This document shows positions 1 through 7,726 of a stretch of DNA of 30,289 bases, one piece after another. The first letter of the stretch is position 1. Every line of letters begins with the position of its first letter. A model generated the notes under the pieces. The model had not been told where the DNA came from and made no database searches. It saw only the letters and a list, made by a program, of their open reading frames with translations. The position numbers and the translations under genes are program-made. This DNA is from an uncultured Clostridia bacterium (GTDB lineage Bacteria > Bacillota > Clostridia > Oscillospirales > Acutalibacteraceae), in assembly GCA_945971755.1 (NCBI GenBank), contig CAMFPJ010000003.1:1-30289 (forward strand). Reading direction: 5' to 3'.

Positions 1-168
1 TAAGGGCAAATCCGCCACGAGAAACCGTGGTTCGGATTATCAACGTAACCCTAAGATCAAAGTTCTTAACTCCGGAGCTTGATTTGCTAGCGGTCATTCT
101 TATATAAGTAATTTCACTTGGAGAAAATAAGTAATTTTTACCTTCTCCTGTAAAATTTTCTGTTACTT
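1..168 (-). ncRNA. Unassigned structured RNA or 5' leader (partial, runs off the left edge)
   Basis: This stretch lies downstream of a strong minus-strand promoter and has no convincing gene. It can form several hairpins. The best is at 9-38, where AATCCG pairs with CGGATT and CCACG with CGTGG around a six-base loop. Another at about 122-150 pairs GGAGAA with TTCTCC, and a stem over about 51-85 surrounds the self-complementary CTCCGGAG. A minus-strand frame opens at ATG 97-95 and stays open to the edge (32 codons), but no ribosome binding site precedes it. It could be a small RNA, a riboswitch-type leader or a 6S-like RNA. I could not match it to a family I know, and its 3' end is outside the window. 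Confidence 0.35.
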
Positions 169-174
169 AACCCC

Positions 175-203
175 TATATATAATAAAATATATCATTTGT
201 CAA
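175..203 (-). promoter_or_regulatory. Promoter reading left out of the window
   Basis: On the minus strand TTGACA (203-198) is followed after 17 bp by TATATA (180-175), a near-consensus sigma-A promoter. The predicted start is near 168. Transcription proceeds toward position 1, so it serves the structured RNA or leader at 1-168 and not the alkaline phosphatase gene. Confidence 0.7.
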
Positions 204-280
204 TACCAAATACAAAACTGCTTAAAAAGCAAACAAATTTGTACACTTTTTTCTCAAACGGACACAAAAACAGGGTACGG

Positions 281-300
281 AAAAGCGAGAAAGCCCTCAC
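281..300 (-). terminator. Weak possible terminator after the alkaline phosphatase gene
   Basis: On the minus strand GTGAG (300-296) pairs with CTCGC (289-285) around a six-base loop, followed by TTTT. The stem is only 5 bp and the T-tract is short, so this is a weak call, although it lies just 18 bases past the stop codon. The rest of 204-317 is AT-rich and shows nothing else. Confidence 0.3.
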
Positions 301-317
301 CTTACTGAATTTTCATT

Positions 318-1445
318 TTATGCCGCCTGTCTGTTTGTTATGTAGTAACGGCAAATATACGCTATTTGTGTGTTGTTAAGCGTTTCGGGAACGCCGTCAA
401 TTTTGCTGTATATAAAATAGGGCACATTTGCCTTTGTGTGATGTGTTTTTGTAAACATTTTATTATTGAGGTCTGCGGCAAGCTCTCCGTTGTACTGCAA
501 GCCGCCTGTTTCATGATCGGCAGTGGCAATAACGAGTGTGTCACCGATTTCCTCGGCAATATCAAGCACCGCATTGACTGTTTCGTTATAAGCCAACATA
601 TGGGCAAGCATACCTTCCATATCGTTACTGTGACTCATCTTGTCGATATAAGACTCCTCAATCATCAGGAAAAAGCCGTTATCTCCGCTTTTTTCGTCAA
701 GATATTCAATTGCCGCAACGCTAATCTGTGCAAGCGTTGGTGCGGTACTGCTTGATTCTGCGGAATCTGTCGGCAATTCGTCAAATACGCCCCACAATTT
801 TTCTGCGGAATTATCAAAATCGTTCATATCCGAGAAATATGTATATCCTGCATTCTGGATTTTTTCGGCGTGCTCATCGTAATATTCTTTTGCTCCGCCC
901 ATAAACAAGTCAATATTGCTTATAAGCTGTGTGCCGAGAATATCGTCTAAGTCGTTTCTGTCGTCAGCATGTGCCGAAAAGCCGGCAGGAGTGGCGCCTT
1001 TAACACCCTCGGCAGCTATAACGCCCGTTGACATTCCGTTTTCAATGGCAAGTTCCATATTAGATTTTATATTTTCACCCTTATGGCGTGCAACCTCACC
1101 GTTATTCACTTTAACTCCCGTGCTCAGCGCTGTTGCTGAGGCGGCGGAATCGGTAGGCCCTGTTAATGACTGACTGAATGTCATTGCTTCACCTGCTATA
1201 ACGGCACGGGTGCGCATCTCAAAATCTTTGCCGTAAACCGCCTCCCCGGCCTTCATGTGATTTTTACCCATTCCGTCACCTATAAGTAAAATAACATTTT
1301 TATATTCACCTGTAAGGCCTGTCAATTCATTACTGATTTTCAGTCTGTTATTGCGAGCAGCAGTAAGCCCGCCGAAAATACCGCCTGTAATGAGTGCGGC
1401 ACAAATAAACAGAGCTGTAACGGCAATCAAAATTTTCTTTTTCAT
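318..1445 (-). CDS. Alkaline phosphatase (PhoA family), membrane-anchored or secreted
   Basis: This is a 375-aa phosphomonoesterase of the alkaline phosphatase superfamily, which releases phosphate outside the membrane. Residues 5-30 form a hydrophobic signal or anchor segment without a clear lipobox. The complete active site can be read: Asp57 in IGDGMG, the nucleophile Ser100 in TDSAASATA, Arg163, Glu263/Asp268/His272 in the MIEESYID..SH block, Asp310-His311 in ATADHETGG, and His326 in KTHHT. By homology these cover both zinc sites, the magnesium site and the phosphate-binding arginine. It is shorter than E. coli PhoA (about 470 aa) and lacks the extra C-terminal surface regions. ATG at 1445 follows GAGGAGG at good spacing, and the gene has its own promoter. 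I see no Pho-box-like repeat, so phosphate control is not shown. The natural substrate is unknown. Confidence 0.93.
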   Translation of the reverse strand: MKKKILIAVTALFICAALITGGIFGGLTAARNNRLKISNELTGLTGEYKNVILLIGDGMGKNHMKAGEAVYGKDFEMRTRAVIAGEAMTFSQSLTGPTDSAASATALSTGVKVNNGEVARHKGENIKSNMELAIENGMSTGVIAAEGVKGATPAGFSAHADDRNDLDDILGTQLISNIDLFMGGAKEYYDEHAEKIQNAGYTYFSDMNDFDNSAEKLWGVFDELPTDSAESSSTAPTLAQISVAAIEYLDEKSGDNGFFLMIEESYIDKMSHSNDMEGMLAHMLAYNETVNAVLDIAEEIGDTLVIATADHETGGLQYNGELAADLNNKMFTKTHHTKANVPYFIYSKIDGVPETLNNTQIAYICRYYITNRQAA

Positions 1446-1468
1446 TATAATTCCTCCTCAATATTACA

Positions 1469-1497
1469 ACTATACTATGTATTGTATCACATATCAA
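1469..1497 (-). promoter_or_regulatory. Promoter of the alkaline phosphatase gene
   Basis: TTGATA (1497-1492), a 17-bp spacer and TATAGT (1474-1469) on the minus strand, about 25 bp upstream of the start codon. A TACAAT inside the spacer is an alternative -10 but has no matching -35. Confidence 0.55.
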
Positions 1498-1585
1498 CGA
1501 GACACGTCTATCTGCTTATTTAACAATATATTGACTTTATTATTAGTGATTATTATTGTTATATCGCCGTTTGTTCAAAACTAAA

Positions 1586-1621
1586 ATATATAAAAACGGG
1601 GCAGTTCAACCGAACCGCCCC
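1586..1621 (-). terminator. Terminator of the lipoprotein/M28 operon
   Basis: On the minus strand GGGGCGGTTC pairs with GAACTGCCCC around GGTT (1621-1598), followed by a T-rich run to 1586. It lies 15 bp after the stop of the lipoprotein gene. Confidence 0.85.
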
Positions 1622-1635
1622 TGCAAATTATTATT

Positions 1636-2769
1636 TTATTCTGCCGTATTCCAGCCAAAGTCAAATACCATTTGGTCTGTGCAAGGGAATGTAACAAGAA
1701 CAGTGCCGTATTTTTCAAGGGCCCCCGAAAAAGTTATGTTCATTGTAACAATCATATTCTTGTCATAAGTGCAGTATGTCATTTGGTCGCTGACTGCGTT
1801 AATGCCTGCTGTGATGTAGCAGGGCTCAAACGCAATTTCAAATGAATTTACTGTCATATATTCCTTGGCAACATCAAAATATTTGAGCACCTCATCCTGC
1901 TCTCTGACCGAAAAAGCCTTTTTAACACTTTCCTCTTCTGGTTTTACGCAAATGCTGACTGTTCTGTACCAATCTGTCGGAACAAAAATGTACTCTCCGT
2001 CTTCTCCTTTAGCATTATTGCCTTTTTCATCAAGGTCAAACTCAAGTGTGGGAGTAAGCGATGTGTAAGCAGGATATGTTTTTGTTTCAGCATTTGTGTA
2101 AAGATCTGCAACTGTTAATGTGCTTGCGGTTTTACTGCCGAATACATACATTTCGTTTGTAAGATCAGCACCGAAGTCGGTTGCTTCATCCTGACCTCTG
2201 TTATTGAGAACACTGCCTATTCCTTTAAGTGCGGTATCAGCATAAAGTCTGAATGCCGCACGAAGCTCCTTCTGCCCCTCAAGCTCATTACCCTCAAGGT
2301 CAGTAAATACTACTCCGTCACCGTGGTTAATCCAAAATGACTCTCTGTAAGAAACACGAACCGAGCCGCTGTCTGCTTTAATTCCGTTAATAAGAGTGTT
2401 GTAGTAATCAAGAACTTCCTTTGTGTTAGATGTGAATTTCTTCATATCCTCTTCCGGAATAAGGTTTAAGATACTGTCAAAATATTCTTCACTGCCGAAT
2501 TTGGAAACAAGCTCATAATATGAAATCGAAACTGTTTTGTCGTCAGTCTTTTTGTTTGTATTCTCGAAAAGTGATGCGAGTTTTTCACCGGGAAGCACAC
2601 CTCTGAGGTCGCCGTAAGTAAAGGTGAAAATAACGTCACCGATATCGGTCTTGATTTTTGCTTCCTGAGGTCTTTCAACATTGTCTCCGGTTCCGCAGGC
2701 TGTAAATGCGGAAACCATCATAACAAGAACAAGAACCAATGCAATACTTTTGAAAACTGTCTTTTTCAT
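1636..2769 (-). CDS. Lipoprotein of unknown function
   Basis: A 377-aa protein with a lipoprotein signal peptide: MKK, a hydrophobic core (residues 8-21) and a lipobox FTAC with the lipidated Cys at 25. The mature part is soluble, mixed alpha/beta in appearance, with no motif I recognise. It should sit on the outer face of the cytoplasmic membrane. The start is supported by AAAGGAGA upstream of ATG 2769. It lies 27 bp downstream of the M28 peptidase gene in the same direction with no terminator between them, so the two are probably cotranscribed from the promoter at 4103-4131. A substrate-binding or peptide-processing role beside the peptidase is possible but is only a guess from position. 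Confidence 0.8.
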   Translation of the reverse strand: MKKTVFKSIALVLVLVMMVSAFTACGTGDNVERPQEAKIKTDIGDVIFTFTYGDLRGVLPGEKLASLFENTNKKTDDKTVSISYYELVSKFGSEEYFDSILNLIPEEDMKKFTSNTKEVLDYYNTLINGIKADSGSVRVSYRESFWINHGDGVVFTDLEGNELEGQKELRAAFRLYADTALKGIGSVLNNRGQDEATDFGADLTNEMYVFGSKTASTLTVADLYTNAETKTYPAYTSLTPTLEFDLDEKGNNAKGEDGEYIFVPTDWYRTVSICVKPEEESVKKAFSVREQDEVLKYFDVAKEYMTVNSFEIAFEPCYITAGINAVSDQMTYCTYDKNMIVTMNITFSGALEKYGTVLVTFPCTDQMVFDFGWNTAE

Positions 2770-2796
2770 AATACATATCTCCTTTGAGAGAGAATT

Positions 2797-4065
2797 TTAA
2801 TATTCGTCGCGAAGACCCTGCTCGTCAAAGAGAAATGCTGTTTCGAGCATAATTTTAAGTCCTGTTTCGATTGTTTTCATATCAAGAATATCCGCTGTGT
2901 CGCCACGGGTGTGATAATATCTTGCGGGGGTTGGGTCCATTGCGGCAAGAGCAACGGATTTAATTCCGCCCTGCTGTGCAGCGGCAGCATCTGAAGAGCC
3001 AAAGAAAACTGAAGCGTAAGGTATATCAAGTCCGCAAATTTCTGTTGCTTTTTTTGCCATTTCACAAGCCTGTTTATCAAGTTTAACTGTGCCGGACATA
3101 TCTTTGTTATAAACACCAAGATAGTCATAGTCGTGAAGTGTATCAACAGCCATAAACACCGTTTCAACGCCTTCTTGGGCATATTCTTCGGCGTGCGCCT
3201 TTGCAAATGCTTTAGCACCGCGAAGTCCGCTTTCTTCACAGCCTGTTGAAACTGCAACAACCTCTGTATTTTCAAAGCGAATGTCATTGTCTTTAAGGTA
3301 CTTGATAACCGCCATTGATGCGAACACACCGGTAAGGTTATCATTAGCACCTATAACGCACAAATCCCACTTAACAAAGAAAAGTATTGCAATAAACACG
3401 GGAATTGTTACTGCCTGAATTACAGTCATTACCGTTGCAGGAATGCCGTCGTTTAAGAAAAACGATATAATAGACATAACTAAAGTTAAAGCCAGCGAGC
3501 CTATTCCGAGAGCAATCATAGTTACAAGGCATTTTCCTCCGCCGAGGTGAGTAAACCACCATTCATAAGCAGAGTCAATGTGACCCGCAAAAATAATTCT
3601 GCGTTTTGTTTCGCCTGACGCTTTTCTTGTGCAAACAACATTTGAAGACTGCCTTTTCGGTAAAAGAAAATCAATAAATTCTTTGTAGAAAAGAAATTCT
3701 CCCAAAAGAAGCACAACGCAAATTACAGAAATTGCAAGTGCGGCAATTCTAAAACCGTTGCTTGCTGCGGGAATTGCATTTGTAAGTGACAAAATCATTA
3801 AAATTGCGGCAATAATCATAGCGACACCGTCAATTACAACCCAGCTCATAAAAGCAATCGGATGAACCGAGAATTCCTCACGTTTAACGTCATCTGCTAT
3901 GGGAGTCATAAGCTCTTCAACATAATCTTGAGCTTTTTTCTCATTTTCCCCGCCCGAGGGGCGCGGACCTATTTCTTTACAAACCTTTTTAATTTCTCTT
4001 ACGGTAAAGTTTGAACATTCTCTGACCTTAGAGTCAAAATGTACGTGACTTTCTTTTGCTTTCAA
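2797..4065 (-). CDS. M28-family zinc metallopeptidase with integral membrane segments
   Basis: A 422-aa probable aminopeptidase-type hydrolase with a di-zinc site. The M28 ligands can be read as His162 (AGHIDSA), Asp242 (GANDNLTG), Glu277-Glu278 (TGCEESG), Asp308 (AVDTLHD) and His385 (YYHTRGDT). Two hydrophobic helices lie at about 70-95 and 105-127, and a further pair at about 180-203 and 210-232. The second pair falls between His162 and Asp242, inside the catalytic domain. There is no signal peptide. The start is TTG at 4065, preceded by GAGG at 4077-4074 with proper spacing; no ATG occurs before residue 53, so a later start would remove conserved sequence. It heads a two-gene operon with the lipoprotein. 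The family is clear; the substrate and the side of the membrane facing the active site are not. Confidence 0.88.
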   Translation of the reverse strand: MKAKESHVHFDSKVRECSNFTVREIKKVCKEIGPRPSGGENEKKAQDYVEELMTPIADDVKREEFSVHPIAFMSWVVIDGVAMIIAAILMILSLTNAIPAASNGFRIAALAISVICVVLLLGEFLFYKEFIDFLLPKRQSSNVVCTRKASGETKRRIIFAGHIDSAYEWWFTHLGGGKCLVTMIALGIGSLALTLVMSIISFFLNDGIPATVMTVIQAVTIPVFIAILFFVKWDLCVIGANDNLTGVFASMAVIKYLKDNDIRFENTEVVAVSTGCEESGLRGAKAFAKAHAEEYAQEGVETVFMAVDTLHDYDYLGVYNKDMSGTVKLDKQACEMAKKATEICGLDIPYASVFFGSSDAAAAQQGGIKSVALAAMDPTPARYYHTRGDTADILDMKTIETGLKIMLETAFLFDEQGLRDEY

Positions 4066-4102
4066 ACCGAATACCTCATTTCTTGTGAATACTTATTTTA
4101 TA

Positions 4103-4131
4103 ATTGTATCACAAAATTTTATTTGTGTCAT
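4103..4131 (-). promoter_or_regulatory. Promoter of the M28 peptidase-lipoprotein operon
   Basis: ATGACA (4131-4126), a 17-bp spacer and TACAAT (4108-4103) on the minus strand, each one base from consensus. It is divergent from the vanY-like promoter, with 37 bp between the two -35 boxes. Confidence 0.6.
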
Positions 4132-4168
4132 CAGATTTTTGAAAATTTAACCCAAAAGGCTAAAATTA

Positions 4169-4197
4169 TTGACAATCAGACAAAAAAAATATAAACT
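4169..4197 (+). promoter_or_regulatory. Promoter of the VanY-like gene
   Basis: A perfect TTGACA (4169-4174) with TAAACT 17 bp downstream (4192-4197). TATAAA at 15-bp spacing overlaps it. The TTG at 4169 is in frame with the gene, but it is the -35 box, so translation must begin later. Confidence 0.6.
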
Positions 4198-4231
4198 AAA
4201 TGTGCAAATTATTAGAAATAAGGTAATAAAT

Positions 4232-5110
4232 ATGGCAATACACGTCACAAGACGCGAACTAAAAATTAAAACAAGGCTTTTAGCAGCACTCGTAATAATT
4301 CTCGGGACAACATCTTTGCTTTTCCTTATTTTTTGCAAGGGAAAGGGTTACAGTCAGGTTGCAATTTCAATGCCGCCACCTGAAACGTCTGCAGAAATTT
4401 CGACGGAGCCTTTAACGGAAAAGCCTACCGAACCGGTTTCAGACATTGATGGTGAAAGCGAAGCGAAATCAGAACCTGAATCAGAATCAGAATCGGAATC
4501 AAAATCTTACATATCATGGGACTCTTATGACCCGCTTTCCGTGCTTGCAGGTGACGATTGGATGCTTACTCTCATAAATTCAAGCCACCCAATCGGTAAA
4601 AGCTACACACCCACTTTGGCACCCGTTATTGAAGGCTCATCGGTAACTGCTGACAGCCGCGTAGCCGATGCTTACAAGAAAATGTATGATGCCGCCAAAG
4701 CACAGGATATTATTTTGGCTCCTTACGCAGGCTATGTAAGCTACTCACGCCAACAGGAAAATTACAATAACAAGGTGAATAAATTTATTACCGACCAAGG
4801 TATGACTGAGGAAGAAGCAAAGCAAAGCGCATCTACACGGGTTGACGAACCGGGCGCCAGCGAAAGCGGCGCAGGTCTTTCTGTTGATATTATCAGTGCA
4901 AGTGCAGGCTTTGCCTCAACAAAAGAATACGATTGGCTTATGAAAAATGCTCATAAATACGGTTTTGTTCTTCGTTACCCGGAAGAGAAATTTGCAGTAA
5001 CCGGTATGGCGGCAAGGCCGTGGCATTGGAGATATGTGGGTGTTGACGCCGCCAACGAAATGAAAAATCAAAACCTATGCCTTGAGGAATATTTAGAAAA
5101 GGCAAGGTAA
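4232..5110 (+). CDS. VanY/M15-like cell-wall peptidase homologue lacking catalytic residues
   Basis: A 292-aa single-pass membrane protein. It has a short basic cytoplasmic N-terminus, a membrane helix at about 17-35, a Thr/Glu/Pro then Ser/Glu-rich linker at 50-92, and a D-Ala-D-Ala carboxypeptidase (VanY, peptidase M15B) fold from about 140 to the end. The fold is recognisable from PGASES..GLSVDI, FASTKEYDWL, HKYGFVLRYP and RPWHWRYVG. The first zinc ligand of the usual SEH..G.A.D motif is Ser212 instead of His, and the catalytic Glu of EPWH is Arg262. Asp219 and His265 remain. I read both codons directly in the DNA. ATG 4232 is chosen because AAGG lies 8 bp upstream and the alternative TTG is in the -35 box. 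It is probably a non-catalytic wall-binding protein, though an altered active site is possible. Confidence 0.85.
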   Translation: MAIHVTRRELKIKTRLLAALVIILGTTSLLFLIFCKGKGYSQVAISMPPPETSAEISTEPLTEKPTEPVSDIDGESEAKSEPESESESESKSYISWDSYDPLSVLAGDDWMLTLINSSHPIGKSYTPTLAPVIEGSSVTADSRVADAYKKMYDAAKAQDIILAPYAGYVSYSRQQENYNNKVNKFITDQGMTEEEAKQSASTRVDEPGASESGAGLSVDIISASAGFASTKEYDWLMKNAHKYGFVLRYPEEKFAVTGMAARPWHWRYVGVDAANEMKNQNLCLEEYLEKAR

Positions 5111-5126
5111 ACATAAGGCATAGCAA

Positions 5127-5157
5127 AAGGAGTACCAAACGGTACTCCTTAATTTTT
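5127..5157 (+). terminator. Terminator of the VanY-like gene, possibly bidirectional
   Basis: AAGGAGTACC pairs with GGTACTCCTT around AAAC (5127-5150), followed by AATTTTT. It lies 16 bp after the stop. On the opposite strand the stem is followed by TTTT, so it may also serve the convergent operon ending at 5168. Confidence 0.85.
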
Positions 5158-5167
5158 GTAAAGAGAA

Positions 5168-6049
5168 TTATTCAGCTTCCTGCTCGTTTTTTTCTTCTTT
5201 AATTATGTTCTCTGCTTTTTTAGTTGCCTTCTCGGCTTTCTTGGCCTCTTTCTTTGCTTTTTTTGAAGCCTTCTTTGCCTTTTTCTCTGCTTTTTTTGCC
5301 TCTCTCAATGCCTTTTCTGCCTTATCGTCCGAATTAACAATGATAACCGCAACAGACCAAATGAGAATTGCTCCCATCAGGAAAAGAACGGTAAAGAACG
5401 CATTGTCATAGCGAAGTTCAATAACCTTTCCTAATGCGTTAGCAAAAATCGAACCTATTGCGTTGCTTATATTGAAAATCTCTGAAAGTGTTTTTTCGCC
5501 GTTAACAATCGGGTTGGCAAAGCCTATAACAAAAACTATATCTGACACAATTCCTAAAAAAACGCCTGTACCTGAAAGGGCTGCAACAGTTTTCGGCTTG
5601 TTTGAAGCAACGGCAACAATAAAAATCACCAACGCCAAAACAATTACAACTGCAAAAAGTGCAAGTGAAATTACAAGAGGTCTGAGGTCTGCATTATGAA
5701 GAAGCAAATCTTTATAATTTGTTTCGCCGGATGAGAACGAATTAATAATCGAACCGAATTCGTCCCACTTTGCAAAGCAAATATAGCCGTCGGAAATTTC
5801 CGTTACTTTTTCAGTTGAAGGAGAAAGAAGATTTTGAATACCTTCAAGAAGGTTTTCCGAGCCGAGAATATCTTTAACATTGTTAAGAATGTTAATCATA
5901 CTTGACCAGTCAAGCGCATAATAAACGAGATTCATAAAATAGACTATCGGAAAAACGGCAGCAGCTAAAACCGCCGTTACGACTCTGTACATAATGTCAA
6001 ATCCGGTCTGTTTCCTCTTTTTTTGGTTTTTCTTTAATTTTTCGCTCAT
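5168..6049 (-). CDS. Membrane protein of unknown function with a Lys/Ala-rich tail
   Basis: A 293-aa protein with four predicted membrane helices (about 23-46, 128-150, 157-180 and 215-240). A basic, highly charged tail at about 245-287 is built from AKKAEKKAKKASKKAK-type repeats and should form a long single helix or coiled coil in the cytoplasm, since the N-terminus is also Lys/Arg-rich. Residues 50-115 form the main extracytoplasmic loop. I recognise no family. It is the last gene of the operon with gdpD, gltX and glnS. AAGGTG overlaps the glnS stop codon, and the start lies 11 bp beyond that gene. Nothing links it to tRNA charging except position. The tail could bind nucleic acid or acidic lipids; this is inference from its charge. 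Confidence 0.78.
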   Translation of the reverse strand: MSEKLKKNQKKRKQTGFDIMYRVVTAVLAAAVFPIVYFMNLVYYALDWSSMINILNNVKDILGSENLLEGIQNLLSPSTEKVTEISDGYICFAKWDEFGSIINSFSSGETNYKDLLLHNADLRPLVISLALFAVVIVLALVIFIVAVASNKPKTVAALSGTGVFLGIVSDIVFVIGFANPIVNGEKTLSEIFNISNAIGSIFANALGKVIELRYDNAFFTVLFLMGAILIWSVAVIIVNSDDKAEKALREAKKAEKKAKKASKKAKKEAKKAEKATKKAENIIKEEKNEQEAE

Positions 6050-6060
6050 TTTTTAACACC

Positions 6061-7722
6061 TTACTTTCCCCAAGAAGAATTAAGCGGTACTGTTCTGTTA
6101 AAAATCAACTTTTCTTCAGTGGAATCTTTATCAACGCAGAAGTAGCCCTGACGCATAAACTGGAATGTGTCCCCTGCTTTACTGTCTGCAATACCCTTTT
6201 CAACAAGGCAATCGTTTAACACGATTAAAGAATCGGGATTTAAGAAATCTTTATAAGAGCCTTTTGATTCGTCAGCAGGATTTTCTACTGTAAAGAGTCT
6301 GTCATAAAGTCTGACCTCAGCCTTTACACTACCCTCACTGCTTGCCCAGTGAATTGTACCTTTAACTTTTCTGCCGTCGGGAGCGTTACCGCCGCGAGAT
6401 TCAGGGTCGTAAGTACAATGAACACAGGTAACCTCACCGTTTTCATCTGTTTCAAATGACTCGCACTTAACAAGATAAGCGCTCTTTAAGCGAACTTCGT
6501 TTCCCGGGAAAAGTCTGAAGTATTTTTTAACCGGTTCTGCCATAAAGTCTTCTTTTTCAACAAAAATTTCTTTTGAAAAGATAACCTTTCTTTTGCCGAG
6601 TTCCGGGTGCTCAGGGTGAATTTCAACCTCTAATTCTTCAGTCTGTCCGTCAGGGTAGTTATCAATAACAACCTTAAGCGGACGTAAAACTGCCATTGCG
6701 CGCGGAGCATTTGCATTAAGATTATCTCTTACGCAGGCTTCAATAAGACCGTAGTCAACAGTGCTGTCAGCCTTTGAAACGCCGATTCGGTTGATAAAAT
6801 CTTTAACCGCCGCTGCAGGGTAACCTCTTCTCCTCATACCGCAAAGGGTAATCATTCTCGGGTCATCCCAGCCTGAAACAATACCCTCATTAACCATTTC
6901 AAGAAGCTTGCGCTTACTTGTAATGCAATAGTTTATGTTAAGTCTTGCAAACTCAATCTGTCTCGGAGGGTTCTTAAAGAGTTCTGTTTTTTCAATAAAC
7001 CAGTTATAAAGCGGGCGATGATTTTCAAACTCAAGTGAGCAAAGTGAATGTGTAACTCCCTCACGAGCGTCTGAAAGCGGGTGTGCAAAGTCATACATTG
7101 GGTAAACGCACCATTTGTCGCCTGTCTGGTGATGAGAAACGTGAGAAATTCTGTAAATTACAGGGTCACGCATATTAAGATTGGGTGAAGACATATCAAT
7201 TTTTGCACGAAGCACCTTCTCGCCGTTAGCGAATTCGCCCTCGGTCATTCTGCGGAACAAATCTCTGTTTTCCTCAACGCTTCTGTTTCTGTAAGGACTT
7301 TCCTTGCCGGGTTCGGTAAGAGTGCCTCTGTATTCTCTCATTTCCTCTGCTGTAAGGTCATCTACATAAGCAAGGCCTTTATCAATAAGAATTAAAGCGC
7401 ATTCATAAAGAAAATCAAAATAGCTGGATGCAAAGAGGCATTTTCCCCACTTAAACCCGAGCCATTCAATATCTTCCTTAATAGCATCAATGTACTCGGT
7501 ATCTTCTTTTGTTGGGTTTGTGTCATCAAGACGAAGATTGCAAACACCGCCGTATTTTTCCGCTGTGCTGAAGTCAATGCAAATTGCCTTTGCGTGACCG
7601 ATATGCAAGTATCCGTTCGGCTCCGGCGGAAAACGGGTCTGAACGTGGTCGTAAACACCCTTTTCTAAATCTTCATCAATAAAATCGTGAATAAAATTTG
7701 ATGTTTTGATTACTTCTTCCAT
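6061..7722 (-). CDS. glnS: Glutaminyl-tRNA synthetase
   Basis: A 553-aa class I synthetase that attaches glutamine to tRNA-Gln in the cytoplasm. The HIGH signature is in PEPNGYLHIGHAK (His40-His43) and the KMSKS equivalent is ITSKRKL (about 267-273). GlnRS-type sequence continues through CGMRRRGYPAAAVKDFINRIGV and the C-terminal anticodon-binding beta-barrels, so this is GlnRS and not GluRS. The frame extends upstream to 7767, but ATG 7722 is preferred: it has GAGG eight bases upstream inside the end of gltX, and the extra 15 residues would overlap gltX. The stop of gltX lies only 4 bp before this start, so the two should be translationally coupled. A true GlnRS means that charging of tRNA-Gln need not go through Glu-tRNA-Gln amidotransferase. 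Confidence 0.96.
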   Translation of the reverse strand: MEEVIKTSNFIHDFIDEDLEKGVYDHVQTRFPPEPNGYLHIGHAKAICIDFSTAEKYGGVCNLRLDDTNPTKEDTEYIDAIKEDIEWLGFKWGKCLFASSYFDFLYECALILIDKGLAYVDDLTAEEMREYRGTLTEPGKESPYRNRSVEENRDLFRRMTEGEFANGEKVLRAKIDMSSPNLNMRDPVIYRISHVSHHQTGDKWCVYPMYDFAHPLSDAREGVTHSLCSLEFENHRPLYNWFIEKTELFKNPPRQIEFARLNINYCITSKRKLLEMVNEGIVSGWDDPRMITLCGMRRRGYPAAAVKDFINRIGVSKADSTVDYGLIEACVRDNLNANAPRAMAVLRPLKVVIDNYPDGQTEELEVEIHPEHPELGKRKVIFSKEIFVEKEDFMAEPVKKYFRLFPGNEVRLKSAYLVKCESFETDENGEVTCVHCTYDPESRGGNAPDGRKVKGTIHWASSEGSVKAEVRLYDRLFTVENPADESKGSYKDFLNPDSLIVLNDCLVEKGIADSKAGDTFQFMRQGYFCVDKDSTEEKLIFNRTVPLNSSWGK

Positions 7723-7726
7723 TATT

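Noticed and set aside
1..79. Plus-strand open frame at the left edge as the end of a protein gene
   Set aside because: Several frames are open over this short stretch, none gives a recognisable protein, and the clear promoter reads the other way.
1446..1600. Pho-box control of the alkaline phosphatase
   Set aside because: I searched by eye for direct TT(A/T)ACA-like repeats upstream of the promoter and found none convincing.
4169..4231. N-terminal extension of the VanY-like protein from TTG 4169
   Set aside because: The TTG is part of a perfect -35 box and no ribosome binding site precedes it, whereas ATG 4232 has one.
4440..4505. Short GAATCA/GAATCG repeats as a mobile or CRISPR-like repeat
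   Set aside because: They encode the Ser/Glu linker of the VanY-like protein in frame and have no spacer structure.
5205..5411. Phe/Ala-rich plus-strand ORF opposite the Lys/Ala tail
   Set aside because: It is antisense to the repetitive Lys/Ala codons of the membrane protein and has no start signals.
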